This document shows, piece by piece, positions 10,703-19,394 of a stretch of 64,000 nucleotides of DNA. The notes under the pieces were generated by a model, which saw nothing but the letters and a program-made list of their open reading frames with translations, searched no databases and was not told where the DNA came from. The translations under genes were made by a program, and so were the position numbers. This DNA is from Desulfofundulus salinus (GTDB taxonomy: Bacteria > Bacillota > Desulfotomaculia > Desulfotomaculales > Desulfovirgulaceae), in NCBI RefSeq assembly GCF_003627965.1, contig NZ_RBWE01000001.1, forward strand, positions 2,623,330-2,687,329. Direction: 5' to 3'. The stretch's first letter is position 1. Each line of letters opens with the position of its first letter.

Positions 10703-11041
10703 ATGAATGAACGCATTCCCCGCATGAAGGCGGATATATTAAAAGCCCTGGCCCACCCCACCCGGGTGAGCATTCTGGAATGCCTGCGGCAGGGAGAACG
10801 GTGCGTCTGTGAAATCATCGAAGAGCTGGATATGGAGCAGTCCAACGTATCCCAGCACCTGGCGGTACTGAAAAAGCTGGACATTGTTGATTCCCGCAAA
10901 GAAGGGCTGCGGGTGAATTACCGGGTAAAGTACCCGGAAGTATTTCAAATTCTTGACCTTTTGGACGGCGTGCTGGTCTCACAGGTGGAGGATACCATGT
11001 CCACCTTAAAGAGCCTGCGCAAAAAAGAGCTGAAAAAATAG
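10703..11041 (+). CDS. ArsR/SmtB-family transcriptional regulator
   Basis: 112-aa winged-helix regulator. It has the ALAHPTRVSILECL helix, the recognition region ERCVCEIIEELDMEQSNVSQHLAVLKKLDIV, and a wing followed by a C-terminal helix. The CVC pair in the helix before the recognition helix is the metal (alpha3) site of ArsR-type arsenite or metal sensors, so metal or metalloid sensing is plausible. No resistance gene is adjacent: birA follows from its own promoter and coaX is divergent. Ribosome site GGAGGTAGAGG. The effector is unknown. Confidence 0.85.
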   Translation: MNERIPRMKADILKALAHPTRVSILECLRQGERCVCEIIEELDMEQSNVSQHLAVLKKLDIVDSRKEGLRVNYRVKYPEVFQILDLLDGVLVSQVEDTMSTLKSLRKKELKK

Positions 11042-11056
11042 CCGTCAACCAGTGTT

Positions 11057-11095
11057 GTTGACAAAGTTGACAAAAGTCGTTAATAGCCTTAAAAT
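11057..11095 (+). promoter_or_regulatory. Sigma-A promoter of birA with tandem repeat
   Basis: TTGACA (11067-11072), a 17-bp spacer and TAAAAT (11090-11095) form a near-consensus housekeeping promoter ending 36 bp before the birA start. A 9-bp word GTTGACAAA is repeated in tandem (11057-11065 and 11066-11074) over the -35 region and may bind a regulator. Confidence 0.65.
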
Positions 11096-11131
11096 TTAAG
11101 GAAAGTAACGGTTTTTGTCCTGAGGTGTCTT

Positions 11132-12109
11132 TTGTTGAAGGAACAGGTCCTGGAAATGCTGGTAAAAGGATACCCTGATTTCGTCTCCGGGGAGGCTATC
11201 TGCCAGAGCCTGGGGGTTTCCCGCACGGCGGTATGGAAGCACATCCAGGCTTTGCGGGGGGCGGGTTATGACATTGAGGCCGTGCCCCACGCCGGCTACC
11301 GCCTGGTAAACATTCCGGACCGCCTTTATCCCGCGGAAATCACCCGGGGGCTGCAAACTGCCTTTCTGGGACGCAACGTTTATCATTACGACCAGGTGGA
11401 GTCCACCAACAGCACGGCCCGGGAACTGGCCGCCCGCGGGGTCCCCAACGGCACCCTGGTGGTGGCCGAGGAACAAACCGGGGGCCGGGGACGTATGGGC
11501 CGGGGCTGGTTCTCCCCCCACGGCCGGGGAATCTGGTGTTCCGTGATCTTGCACCCCGCGGTGAACCCCATGGACGCCCCTCCCCTGACCATGCTGGCAG
11601 CCGTGGCCGTGGCCCGGGCACTGCGCCGGGCCGCGGGAGTTGAGGCGGGAATCAAGTGGCCCAACGACCTGCTGGTGGGGGAGAAAAAAATATGCGGCAT
11701 TTTAACCGAACTCTCCGCCGAAATGGAGCGGATCAATTATTTAATCATCGGCATGGGCATCAACGTCAATATTGACCGCCATGAGTTCCCCCCGGAGCTG
11801 CGGGAAATCGCCACCTCGGTGCAGATAGAAAGGGGGCGGCGGGTTTCCCGGGTGCCTTTGCTGCAAAACCTGCTGGCCGAGCTGGAATACTGGTACAGGC
11901 TCTGGGAAAAAGAGGGGTTTGCCCCGGTGCTGGCCTGCTGGAAGGAGCTAAACGTTACCCTGCACCGGCCGGTCAGGGTGTTCACCCAGAGGGAAACCTG
12001 GGAAGGGTGGGCCGAGGATGTGGATGCCGACGGCTCGCTGGTACTGCGCCTGCCCGGCGGCGAATACAAAAGGGTGGTCAGCGGGGAGGTGAGCCTGCGG
12101 GCCAGGTAG
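11132..12109 (+). CDS. birA: Biotin-protein ligase / biotin operon repressor
   Basis: 325-aa bifunctional BirA. An N-terminal winged HTH (residues ~1-60, VSGEAICQSLGVSRTAVWKHIQALR) precedes the ligase domain with ESTNSTAREL, the nucleotide loop GGRGRMGRGW, KWPNDLLVGEKKICGILTE and GMGINVN, and a C-terminal SH3-like domain. It activates biotin to biotinyl-AMP, biotinylates carboxylase subunits and, when holo, represses biotin genes. The TTG start has GAGGTG upstream. The next gene, bioY, has a BirA-type operator, so regulation is local. Confidence 0.95.
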   Translation: MLKEQVLEMLVKGYPDFVSGEAICQSLGVSRTAVWKHIQALRGAGYDIEAVPHAGYRLVNIPDRLYPAEITRGLQTAFLGRNVYHYDQVESTNSTARELAARGVPNGTLVVAEEQTGGRGRMGRGWFSPHGRGIWCSVILHPAVNPMDAPPLTMLAAVAVARALRRAAGVEAGIKWPNDLLVGEKKICGILTELSAEMERINYLIIGMGINVNIDRHEFPPELREIATSVQIERGRRVSRVPLLQNLLAELEYWYRLWEKEGFAPVLACWKELNVTLHRPVRVFTQRETWEGWAEDVDADGSLVLRLPGGEYKRVVSGEVSLRAR

Positions 12110-12173
12110 AACAAATGAGGCTGTCATCGTCGTCATGAAAGACGCTCCATTTGATGCTCCTTCAGGGGAAGTA

Positions 12174-12214
12174 TTGTGACTTTTTGGTTAACCAGTAAAT
12201 ATCCTGAAGTTAAC
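12174..12214 (+). promoter_or_regulatory. BirA operator overlapping the bioY promoter
   Basis: GTTAAC at 12187-12192 and again at 12209-12214 (GTTAAC is self-complementary), with a 16-bp gap, fit the known Firmicute BirA operator (GTTAAC, 14-16 bp, GTTAAC). A promoter-like TTGTGA (12174) and TAAATA (12196) with a 16-bp spacer overlaps it, so bound BirA would block transcription of bioY. Confidence 0.75.
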
Positions 12215-12324
12215 TATTTCGCTCCGGGCATCCCTGCCCCGCCTCCGGTCTCGTTAAGTTTGCCCAGCACTCAACAGTTTTGCAAGTGATTGTACAAAAT
12301 TGTAATGTAAGGAGGCATCATTCC

Positions 12325-12909
12325 ATGAAACTATCACCCCGGGATATGATTCTGGCCGCCCTCTTTGCCGCCCTGGCGGCCGTGGCAGCTATGTTGTCCC
12401 GCTTCTTCATTACACCTTATGTACCCTTTAGCCTGGTGCCCTTTGTGGTTATGCTGGCCGGCGGGCTTCTGGGTGCCCGGGTGGGGGCTTTGAGCATGCT
12501 GATCTACGTGCTGCTGGGCCTTGTCGGCCTGCCGGTTTTTGAGACGGCCCCCTTTGGCGGCCCGGCCTATGTGCTGAAGCCTACCTTCGGCTTCCTTCTG
12601 GGCTTTATCGGGGGCGCCTGGGTTACGGGAGCCCTGGCCCCCAAACAAAAGGACCCGGGCGTGGTACCCCTGTTTTTGGCCATGGTCGCCGGCCTGGCGG
12701 TAATCTACCTCCTGGGCCTGCCCTACCTCTACGTAATACTGAATTTCTACATGGGCAAAACCTTTTCCGCCCTGCAGGTGATTAAGATAGGATTCCTGCC
12801 CTTCATTGGCTTCGACCTGCTCAAGGCCGCACTGGCTGCTGTGCTGGCCCGGCTGGTTTACCGGCGGCTGCACGGCCTGGCCGGTGAAAGCACCGGCCGC
12901 GTGAGGTAA
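12325..12909 (+). CDS. bioY: Biotin transporter S component BioY
   Basis: 194-aa integral membrane protein with about six helices, the substrate-binding subunit of an ECF biotin transporter. Recognisable features are the N-terminal MILAALFAALAAVAA helix, PFSLVPFVVMLAG, the LGLVGLPVF segment and the GGPAYVLKPTFGFLLGF loop. TAAGGAGG lies nine bases before the ATG. No energy-coupling genes (ecfA/T) are nearby, so it must share a module from elsewhere or act alone. A BirA operator precedes it. Confidence 0.93.
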   Translation: MKLSPRDMILAALFAALAAVAAMLSRFFITPYVPFSLVPFVVMLAGGLLGARVGALSMLIYVLLGLVGLPVFETAPFGGPAYVLKPTFGFLLGFIGGAWVTGALAPKQKDPGVVPLFLAMVAGLAVIYLLGLPYLYVILNFYMGKTFSALQVIKIGFLPFIGFDLLKAALAAVLARLVYRRLHGLAGESTGRVR

Positions 12910-12983
12910 AACGTCCCGCTGGGCCTCCGTAGCTTTCAAGCAAAAACAGCAAAACAAGAAAAACAAAGGTTATGGCCGGCCCT

Positions 12984-15773
12984 TCATGCATCTGAAAACA
13001 GGGAAACAAAGACATCAACAAGCTGCGGGTCGAAATGGCTCCCCGCACACCTTTTAAGCTCTGCTATCGCCTCTTCTTTGCTCCTGGGCTTTAGGTACGG
13101 CCGCCCGCCGGTCATGGCGTCAAAGGCATCGGCAATGGACAGGATGCGGCATTCCACCGGTATCTCTTCTCCTCTCAGCCCCAGGGGGTATCCCTTCCCG
13201 TCCCACCTTTCGTGGTGCTTGAGAATCAAGTCCGCCACCCCGGCGAGGTCGGGGGAGGACAGGGCGATGCGGTAGCCCTTTTCGGGGTGCTGGCGCATGA
13301 CCTCCCATTCTTCCTCTGTAAGCGGGCCTTTCTTGAATAAGATTTCGTCCGGCACGGCAACCTTGCCCAGGTCATGGACCTGGGCTAAAAGGGCCAGGTC
13401 TGCCATCTGCCGGGGAGAAAGCCCCAGTTTCTCGCCCATTTTAAGACACATTTCTTTCAGCCTTTCGGCGTGCCCCGCGGTGAGGTAATCCTTCTCTTTG
13501 AGGGCTGCCAGCAGCGCGCCCACGATCTGGTTTCGCGCGCCGGCCCTGTGCACAAGCTTATGGCGGTACATGAGGTCGTCGGCCTTCTTGAAGGTGTCTT
13601 CGAGGGATTCGTCCCCGCTCCGGCACGTGGCAAAGCCTGTAGATACGTGCAGGGGCAGCTCGGGGTGTTCTTTGTTGTAGTCACCGATCCGGGAGCGTAT
13701 CCGGTACACAATATCTTCCCCGGTTTTTTCATCTGTTCCCGGCAGAAGGGCGGCGAACTCATCGCCCCCTATGCGGGCCAGAATATCGGAACGGCGCAGG
13801 GAATTTCTCAAAACATCTGCGCAGGCCTTCAACATTTCATCACCCCTGGCGTGACCCAGGGTATCGTTGACCAGTTTCAGGCCGTCCAGATCGGCCACCA
13901 GGATGGTTATCGGGTATTCCCGGCTGACAGATAAGCGCCTGAGCTCTTCCTGGAAAAAGGCCCGGTTGTAAAGGCCTGTCAATGGGTCGTGCAGGCTCAA
14001 ATATTTCAACTGTTCTTCGTAGCGCCTGCGCTCGGTGATATCCAGGGCTGCTTCCACGGCCCCTATAACGTTTCCCTTTTCGTCCTTAACGGGGGAGGCA
14101 GTAATACTCCACAGGCGGCCGTCCGGCGAAGCCACCTCCCCTGCGCATACCTGACCGGTCTCCACAGCCTGCACCACCGGGCAGCCCTGGCAGGGAACGC
14201 TCCTGCCGTGCCATATTTCGTGGCATTTCGCTCCAAAAAGGTCTCCGGGGCTCCTGCCGACGGATTGGCCGGCCGCGCGGTTGGCCCAGATGATCTGCAT
14301 GTCCCGGTCTATAAATACAACCAGCTCCGTAAGGCTGTCGAGAATCAGGGACTTTTCTGCCATCAACCTCTGCAGCTCTTCTTCCAGAATCCTGCGCGGG
14401 GTGATGTCGGTCAAAAAATGCAGGGTGGCGGGCTGCCCCTCCCACTCGACCACTACGGAGTTTGTTTCCGCCCACTTGATACTCCCGTCCCTGGCTATTA
14501 CCCTGAACGGAAATGCGTATAAGATGCCTTTATTCTCCAGCAATTCCCTGTAATGTTCCCATACTGCCTCCCTGTCTTCCGGGTGAATGAAGTCAAGGAA
14601 ATGCCTCAAGACGATCTCTTCCGTTGTGTAGCCTGTATGGACCGCAGCCGCCCGGTTGGCAAATTTGACCACGCCCTCCTGGACCACCACGACGGCTTCG
14701 GCGGCGTTTTCCACCACCGCCCTGTATTTCTTTTCCTTATCGCTTATCTCTCGCCGGTACTCTTCCAGCCTGTCCAGCATTTTGCCGATTTCAGCGGAAA
14801 GAAGGGAAAGCTCATCCCTTCCCCCCAGAACCGGGAACCCGGAGGAAAGGGGAAACTGGTAGCCCGTGCTGGTTACGGCAGCGGTAAGCTTTGCCAGCCG
14901 GGATACGACGGCACGGTTCAGCCAGAACAGGGCCAGGCCGCAGCACAGGACCGCCGCCAGCGCCAGGTAAAGGCTGAAGGCCTTTTCGGCGGACTGGAAC
15001 ACCCTGGCAGCGCGCCTGTCCGAATTAACCTGAAGGATTAAGGCGGTTTTCCCCTGCAGGTCTTTAATGACGGTAAAGCCGGCGCTTTCCTCAGGGGAAA
15101 TTATCCTGGCGTAGCATGCCTCCCCGTTCTCTAAAGAGCCCGCCGGCTGCAGGACGCGGAAGTCCACGGCCCCCGGCGGGTGAAGGGTGAGGGGCAGGCG
15201 GGTAATCTTCGAGAGCTCTTTTAAATGATTATCATTTAAGATACGGCCGAAGATCAGGATCCCACGGGCTGGTCCAGTTCCATCGCTTTTGAGAACGGGC
15301 CTGGCGGCCACCAGCACCGCCCCTTCCGGCGTCACCACCAGCCCTTTAAGACCGCCTGCTTTTTGGCGGGCCGGAAGGACAATTTCCCGGGGTAAGGGGA
15401 CATCTTCTCCCTCTTCCGGATCGTATCCCCTGGCATATACCATCTCTCCCCTTGTATTTATAATTACTGCATAGTTGATTCTCAAAATTTTAAACACGTT
15501 ATCGACCAGGTTTTTTTCTATATATTCCCGGTTTCTGTCCTTCACGAAGGTGTACGTGTCGTCCCAGGTAGCCCAGTCTTGGGCAGATTTATCCAGCTCC
15601 GCCATTTCCCTTTCCAGGGCCTGCAGGGCCCGCTCAATATTCTGCTTAAGATCATCTCTTTCCAGCTCAGCTACAATGTTATTTGCGATCACATGAAAAA
15701 CCGCAAAAAAAACAAGGGCAAGAATGGCGAAGGCGGCGCATAGGGTGAGGACTATCCTGGTTTTTAAAGACAT
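12984..15773 (-). CDS. CHASE4-PAS-PAS-GGDEF-HD-GYP c-di-GMP signalling protein
   Basis: 929-aa membrane sensor. TM1 is at residues ~8-30, then an extracellular CHASE4 domain (DWATWDDTYTFV motif), TM2 near 260-285 and a HAMP-like linker. PAS1 (~350-465) and PAS2 (~480-590) follow; PAS2 carries a KC...CQGCP cysteine cluster. The GGDEF domain (~600-755) has an intact active site RIGGDEF and an inhibitory RxxD site five residues before it. The HD-GYP domain has HDLGK, HHERWDGKGYP and the C-terminal IADAFDAM. It could both make and degrade c-di-GMP. GGGGGAG precedes the ATG. No partner gene is adjacent. Confidence 0.9.
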   Translation of the reverse strand: MSLKTRIVLTLCAAFAILALVFFAVFHVIANNIVAELERDDLKQNIERALQALEREMAELDKSAQDWATWDDTYTFVKDRNREYIEKNLVDNVFKILRINYAVIINTRGEMVYARGYDPEEGEDVPLPREIVLPARQKAGGLKGLVVTPEGAVLVAARPVLKSDGTGPARGILIFGRILNDNHLKELSKITRLPLTLHPPGAVDFRVLQPAGSLENGEACYARIISPEESAGFTVIKDLQGKTALILQVNSDRRAARVFQSAEKAFSLYLALAAVLCCGLALFWLNRAVVSRLAKLTAAVTSTGYQFPLSSGFPVLGGRDELSLLSAEIGKMLDRLEEYRREISDKEKKYRAVVENAAEAVVVVQEGVVKFANRAAAVHTGYTTEEIVLRHFLDFIHPEDREAVWEHYRELLENKGILYAFPFRVIARDGSIKWAETNSVVVEWEGQPATLHFLTDITPRRILEEELQRLMAEKSLILDSLTELVVFIDRDMQIIWANRAAGQSVGRSPGDLFGAKCHEIWHGRSVPCQGCPVVQAVETGQVCAGEVASPDGRLWSITASPVKDEKGNVIGAVEAALDITERRRYEEQLKYLSLHDPLTGLYNRAFFQEELRRLSVSREYPITILVADLDGLKLVNDTLGHARGDEMLKACADVLRNSLRRSDILARIGGDEFAALLPGTDEKTGEDIVYRIRSRIGDYNKEHPELPLHVSTGFATCRSGDESLEDTFKKADDLMYRHKLVHRAGARNQIVGALLAALKEKDYLTAGHAERLKEMCLKMGEKLGLSPRQMADLALLAQVHDLGKVAVPDEILFKKGPLTEEEWEVMRQHPEKGYRIALSSPDLAGVADLILKHHERWDGKGYPLGLRGEEIPVECRILSIADAFDAMTGGRPYLKPRSKEEAIAELKRCAGSHFDPQLVDVFVSLFSDA

Positions 15774-16090
15774 CCCGGTATCTCCCCCAGGTCCTGGCCG
15801 GCAGCCGGGTTCCCGTCACCGCATAAGGGTAAAGCGGCAAGCTTTCAGTGCAGCGGGGGTTATATTCCCCGGCGTGTTTGGTTTATTACTTTACCAAATT
15901 AAATGCCGTTACCAATAAAGCTTCAATATCTGGGGAAATTCGACACCTTAGCTCAATTACCTACCAGCCGGGGAAATTTTTTGCGAATACCGGGTGTAGC
16001 AGGCGCATCGCGCTCCCCGGGCAGGCGTTCAAAAATTACTGGCTCCGCTTTTACAGCAACCGCAGGCGGGATAAGGTTTCAGTTTGCGGC

Positions 16091-16190
16091 TCATTTCCCC
16101 ACCTCCCGCAGGAGTTCGTCCGGGTTCCAGACGCGGCTCTGCATGCACTGCCCCATGCCCATGGTGGTCTTCTGCCCCAGGTTACCGTGC
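16091..16190 (-). pseudogene. C-terminal remnant of an unidentified oxidoreductase-like protein
   Basis: Just downstream of the broken ferredoxin's terminator, about 33 codons read GQKTTMGMGQCMQSRVWNPD and then a short helix to a TGA at 16091. The TTMGMGQC part loosely resembles the cysteine-rich tail of BFD-like or redox proteins, but I cannot assign it. It lacks a convincing start and is probably what remains of a longer gene. Confidence 0.25.
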
Positions 16191-16196
16191 GCTGTG

Positions 16197-16234
16197 AAAA
16201 AAGGCACCCGCCTTGAACCGGAGGGTGCTCTTTT
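16197..16234 (-). terminator. Intrinsic terminator after the CooF-like pseudogene
   Basis: On the minus strand AGCACCC and GGGTGCC pair around a 13-16 nt loop and are followed by a run of six T. It ends the ferredoxin unit. Confidence 0.6.
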
Positions 16235-16261
16235 AATCCAAAAAAGGTACTTGCTGCGGCT

Positions 16262-16778
16262 TCAAAAGTTGCCACTCACCTGCTGCAATGCGCGTGCCTG
16301 CACATCCACACGCCGCCGGCCGCTGTATTCGTCCACCCCGGCGTAAACCAGCGCCCCTGTGGGGCAAGCACGCACGCAGGCCGGCACCCCTGCTTCATCC
16401 CGGCATTCCCGGTCGCACTTCAGGGCCATGGTGCCGGCGGCGTCGCTGCGGATCACACCGTAAGGACAGACCATCACGCACATCCAGCAGGCGGTGCACT
16501 ACTGCTCGCCGCCCACATTGGTTACCGTGCCGTCCTCCTGCTGGTGCATGGCCCCGGCAATGCAGGCGTCAATACACGGGGCGTCCTCACAGTGACGGCA
16601 GTTCAGAGGTGCCTTTTGCCCGCCCACCTGGTGCACGAAAAATGCGGGTGCGCGGTTTTTCGCCGTTTAACACGGCGCCCAAAAGATTGCCCGCAGTGGA
16701 GTGAGCCACGGCACAGGCCAGCTGGCAGGAACGGCAGCCCAGGCACCGGTCGAAGTTAATTAATACTTCTTTTTGCAT
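16262..16778 (-). pseudogene. CooF/HycB-like four-cluster ferredoxin, frameshift plus in-frame stop
   Basis: Read across three pieces this is a ~170-residue electron-transfer ferredoxin with [4Fe-4S] motifs: CLGCRSCQLAC at the start, then NCRHCEDAPCIDAC, then CTACWMCVMVCPYG, and CDRECR...CVRACPTGALVY at the end. The first frame is lost at a TTTTT run near 16644-16648; a one-base shift restores VHQVGGQKAPLNCRHCED. An in-frame TAG (16499-16501) sits directly before CTAC, where a lysine codon is usual. The ATG at 16778 lies two bases after the stop of the truncated GGDEF gene and lacks a good ribosome site. It has no CO dehydrogenase or hydrogenase partner here. Confidence 0.75.
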
Positions 16779-16780
16779 TT

Positions 16781-17773
16781 CTATAAAATCTCTGCCTTTT
16801 CCGGAACGGTTATGATGATAAAGTCATCACCCCCGATGTGGCCGATGAAATCATTTTTGGCGCCGAACTTTTTTACGACACTGCTCAGGAGAGCGGCGGT
16901 AAACAAAATCACCTGGTCACCGCTTTCAAAGCCGTACCTATCGTTATAAGACTTGAAATGGTCCAGGTCCAGGTAGATCACCGCGCAGTCCTCATCTTCC
17001 CTGGCCCGCCTGGACAGTTCCTGCTCGATGGCTATATTTCCCGGCAATCCGGTCAGCGGATTGGCGCCCCTGGCCATTTCCAGCCGGATTCTGGTCATGG
17101 TATCAAGTAAAGTCTGAACCGATACAACCCCCTTGAACATCTGATTTCTTGTAACAACGATATAGTCGTAGAGCTTGAGCCTGTCCCGGTTCATGGCAAC
17201 CCGGGAAACTATTTCAATGGGAGTGTCTTCCTCCACCACCAGGGGAGAAGTGTCCATTAGCGATGTTATCGGGCGATCGAAATACAGGGGTACCCCGTAC
17301 TGCATCCCCAGGTAGCGGTCCAGGCGGTAGCGCATCACCAACCCCACGGGTTTTCCCTCTTCTACCACCACCACTCCATCAAGCAGGTCATTATCTTCCA
17401 GTATTTTTTTTACTTCGCGAACCAGGCAGTCTTTGCGGACACTTACGGCGTTTTCCGCGATTTCTCCTACCGGGAAGGCATGCTTCCAGGCCCTGTTGCG
17501 CCCGCTGGAGGCCAGCCGGAGCACCTTAACCTCTACAGTCTCATCCAGGTAGGCTTTCGGGAATACCGACCTGCCCAGGAAGTAGCCCTGGCCGTAGTGG
17601 GCGCCGATATTGGCAAGGGTGATCAATTCCTCCCCGGTTTCAATGCCCTCGGCAATAATGGCGCAGCCGATTTTTTCGGCAAAGGTTATAAATGTTTCCA
17701 GCAGGGCCCTCTTGATAGGGTTAAGGTTGATGTCCCTGACCAGGGACATGTCTATTTTAATGAAGTCGGGCAT
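16781..17773 (-). pseudogene. EAL-CBS-GGDEF protein truncated at both ends
   Basis: 330 codons begin inside an EAL domain at PDFIKIDMSLVR and continue through IAEGIETGEEL and GYFLGR. The first ~120-150 residues, including the EAL signature, are missing. Two CBS motifs follow (~120-235), then a GGDEF domain whose active site reads GGDDF and which stops about nine residues later, where a full domain needs ~60 more. Loss of both catalytic halves argues against function in c-di-GMP turnover. The 3' break abuts the CooF-like pseudogene, suggesting a deletion joined them. Confidence 0.75.
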
Positions 17774-17951
17774 TATTACTTTTCCCCAATAAAATGCAAA
17801 TTTCCGGTTAAATTTTCTTTAATCTCCCGGCCTGCCGGCCGTCCACAACCCCTTTACCCCCATCCCTGCCATCCCGTTAAACCTGTTTCGGTAAACAATC
17901 CTTTCCATTTTCCCGCTGATATGTTACAATGTAGTCACGGAGGTGACCATA

Positions 17952-18254
17952 ATGGAGTTTGCAAGCGTAAGGGAGTTTAAAACCCACGCCAGCGAATTTA
18001 TCCGCAGGAAGGAAGCGGTGATGGTTTTTCGGAACGGCAAACCCGCAGGCATATTTATTCCCTGGGAGGATATAAACGTTGATGACGAAGTGCGCCGGGC
18101 GGCCCTGAAGGCCCTGGTGGCAAAAGTCGCCAAAGAAAGACAGGAAAAAGGGATAACAGAGGAAGAGGTGCTGGAGGACTTTGCAACTTTCCGGAAAGAT
18201 CGCCGTGGACGCGAACATCGTGCTTTCGACGCTGATCGGCGGGAAAGCGAGTAA
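17952..18254 (+). CDS. Phd/YefM-type antitoxin
   Basis: 100-aa antitoxin. The N-terminal half (SVREFKTHASEFIRRKEAVMVFRNGKPAGIFIPW) is the Phd/YefM DNA-binding fold, which usually represses its own promoter. The C-terminal half is charged and would wrap the toxin. GGAGGTG lies six bases before the ATG at 17952. It overlaps the PIN-type toxin reading frame by 74 bp, a usual antitoxin-first order. The toxin is frameshifted, so the pair may be inactive. The last ~18 residues lie in the overlap and may be an extension. Confidence 0.8.
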   Translation: MEFASVREFKTHASEFIRRKEAVMVFRNGKPAGIFIPWEDINVDDEVRRAALKALVAKVAKERQEKGITEEEVLEDFATFRKDRRGREHRAFDADRRESE

Positions 18255-18613
18255 GGTGTTTGTTGAAGCGAAAACTTTAAAGTTTGTTACAACTGCCAGC
18301 GTGGTCAATGAGGTCAAGGAGTACATTCCGGTTTTGGCCCCAAAAAAGGGTTTGAGCCGGGAGGTCATGGAAGCGGCCTTTTCCCTGCTGGAGCTGGAAG
18401 TTATAAAGAAAGAAACGTATTCTGGACAGAATCCCGGTCGCTACGGACTTAATCGGAAAGAGAGACCCGGAGGACGTAGAACTCGTAGCGTTGGCGCTGG
18501 CGTTGAAGTGCCCGGTCTGGTCGAATGACAACGACCTGGTGGAATTAAAACAAATAAAGACTTATACAACCGCTGAAATGTTGTGTATATTGGAAGGTTT
18601 CCTGGGTTTTTAA
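18181..18613 (+). pseudogene. PIN-domain toxin, frameshifted
   Basis: The first part reads KIAVDANIVLSTLIGGKASKVF, the N-terminal strand of a PIN ribonuclease with its first metal-binding aspartate. Near 18405-18420 (AAGAAAGAAACG) the frame changes; one base later the sequence reads RILDRIPVATDL, then RDPEDVELVALALALKCPVW and SNDNDL, the classic acidic centre and end of a PIN domain, to a TAA at 18611. Both halves are well preserved, so the lesion is recent or a sequencing slip. Start is TTG at 18181 or GTG at 18205. Confidence 0.75.
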
Positions 18614-18722
18614 AAACAAGAAATAGACCGGGGGTAAATCCGTTATTTCCGGGACGCTGGGTCGCTTCTTTCCTTTGCGGAGAGAACCAGTTTTAAGCTT
18701 TTCATTTTCATGCACCACTGTT

Positions 18723-18812
18723 TTATTCGTTGGCCGCGTTTTTCATACATCCCGACGCCAGGACCACTGCCGTAAGTATAATAACTAAAACTAACGGACA
18801 TCTGGCCCTCAA
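18723..18812 (-). CDS. 29-aa lipoprotein signal-peptide ORF
   Basis: From a TTG at 18812 the minus strand encodes a basic start, a hydrophobic helix and the lipobox LASGC, then only eight more residues before TAA. It is a complete lipoprotein signal with almost no mature protein. It could be the stub of a larger lipoprotein or a real lipopeptide. It lies 70 bp downstream of the truncated gene ending at 18883. The ribosome site is weak. Confidence 0.3.
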   Translation of the reverse strand: MRARCPLVLVIILTAVVLASGCMKNAANE

Positions 18813-18882
18813 ACACCACTTACCCACTGGCTGACTACTGATTTTCCGGTACCGGTTTTGGGTTAGCCAAGAGTACTTGTCT

Positions 18883-19394
18883 TCACCACTCCGTCGGGTA
18901 AAGAAGCCGTGCTACTCGCGAAGGAAGTTGGTGACGTTTTGTTGCGCCGTCCGCATAAGTCGTTGCTTCTCCGGCCTCCAGCCTTACAGCCGTTTTCCCC
19001 AGCAGCCGCCCTTCTTTGAAAACGAGCAGCCATCCGGTCTCGTCCCCCCGGCCCTGCGCCCCGCCGGCCAGGGTGCTGACCAGCAAAAGACTGCGGTAGG
19101 TGCCGAAACCGGGACGGACCTGCCCTTCTGCCGGCACATTTTCCGCCTTAATTGCCCCCAGCTCCCGCGTGAGGCCCTCTTCGCTTACCAGCCGCGGCTT
19201 TTCCTCATCCAGGGATAAGCTCTGAATCTCCTCCCCGCAATGCACTTCCAGCGGCCTACCACCTGCCAGGTGGCCCAAAATCTCCGTCCTGATCACCCTG
19301 CCGTTTAAGTCAAGGAAGGCACCACTGCATTTTGCATTTAGGCCGTGTAAAATTTCAGTAGGCACCAGAAGAGGATCAGCCCCCTGAAAAAGAA
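18883..19394 (-). pseudogene. Unknown gene, 5' end cut off by the ISLre2 remnant
   Basis: About 170 codons of well-behaved coding sequence with phrases such as SGAFLDLNGRVIRTEILGHL and TYRSLLLVSTLAGGAQGRGD, unlike any family I know. The frame stays open into the terminal repeat of the adjacent insertion element, whose bases supply the first ~12 codons. The original start has therefore probably been lost. Possible internal GTG starts exist near residue 22. Function unknown. Confidence 0.5.

Noticed and set aside
12334-12966. Long minus-strand frame opposite bioY
   Set aside because: A GC-rich shadow of the bioY coding strand; bioY has clear motifs and ribosome site.
15783-15840. c-di-GMP (GEMM) riboswitch upstream of the CHASE4 sensor
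   Set aside because: A GCAGCCGGGTT-like word is present, but on the wrong strand and without the other conserved GEMM segments.
16499-16501. In-frame TAG in the CooF-like gene as a pyrrolysine codon
   Set aside because: Some Desulfotomaculum relatives use pyrrolysine, but the same gene also has a frameshift, and the position normally holds a simple residue before a cluster cysteine. Decay explains both lesions.
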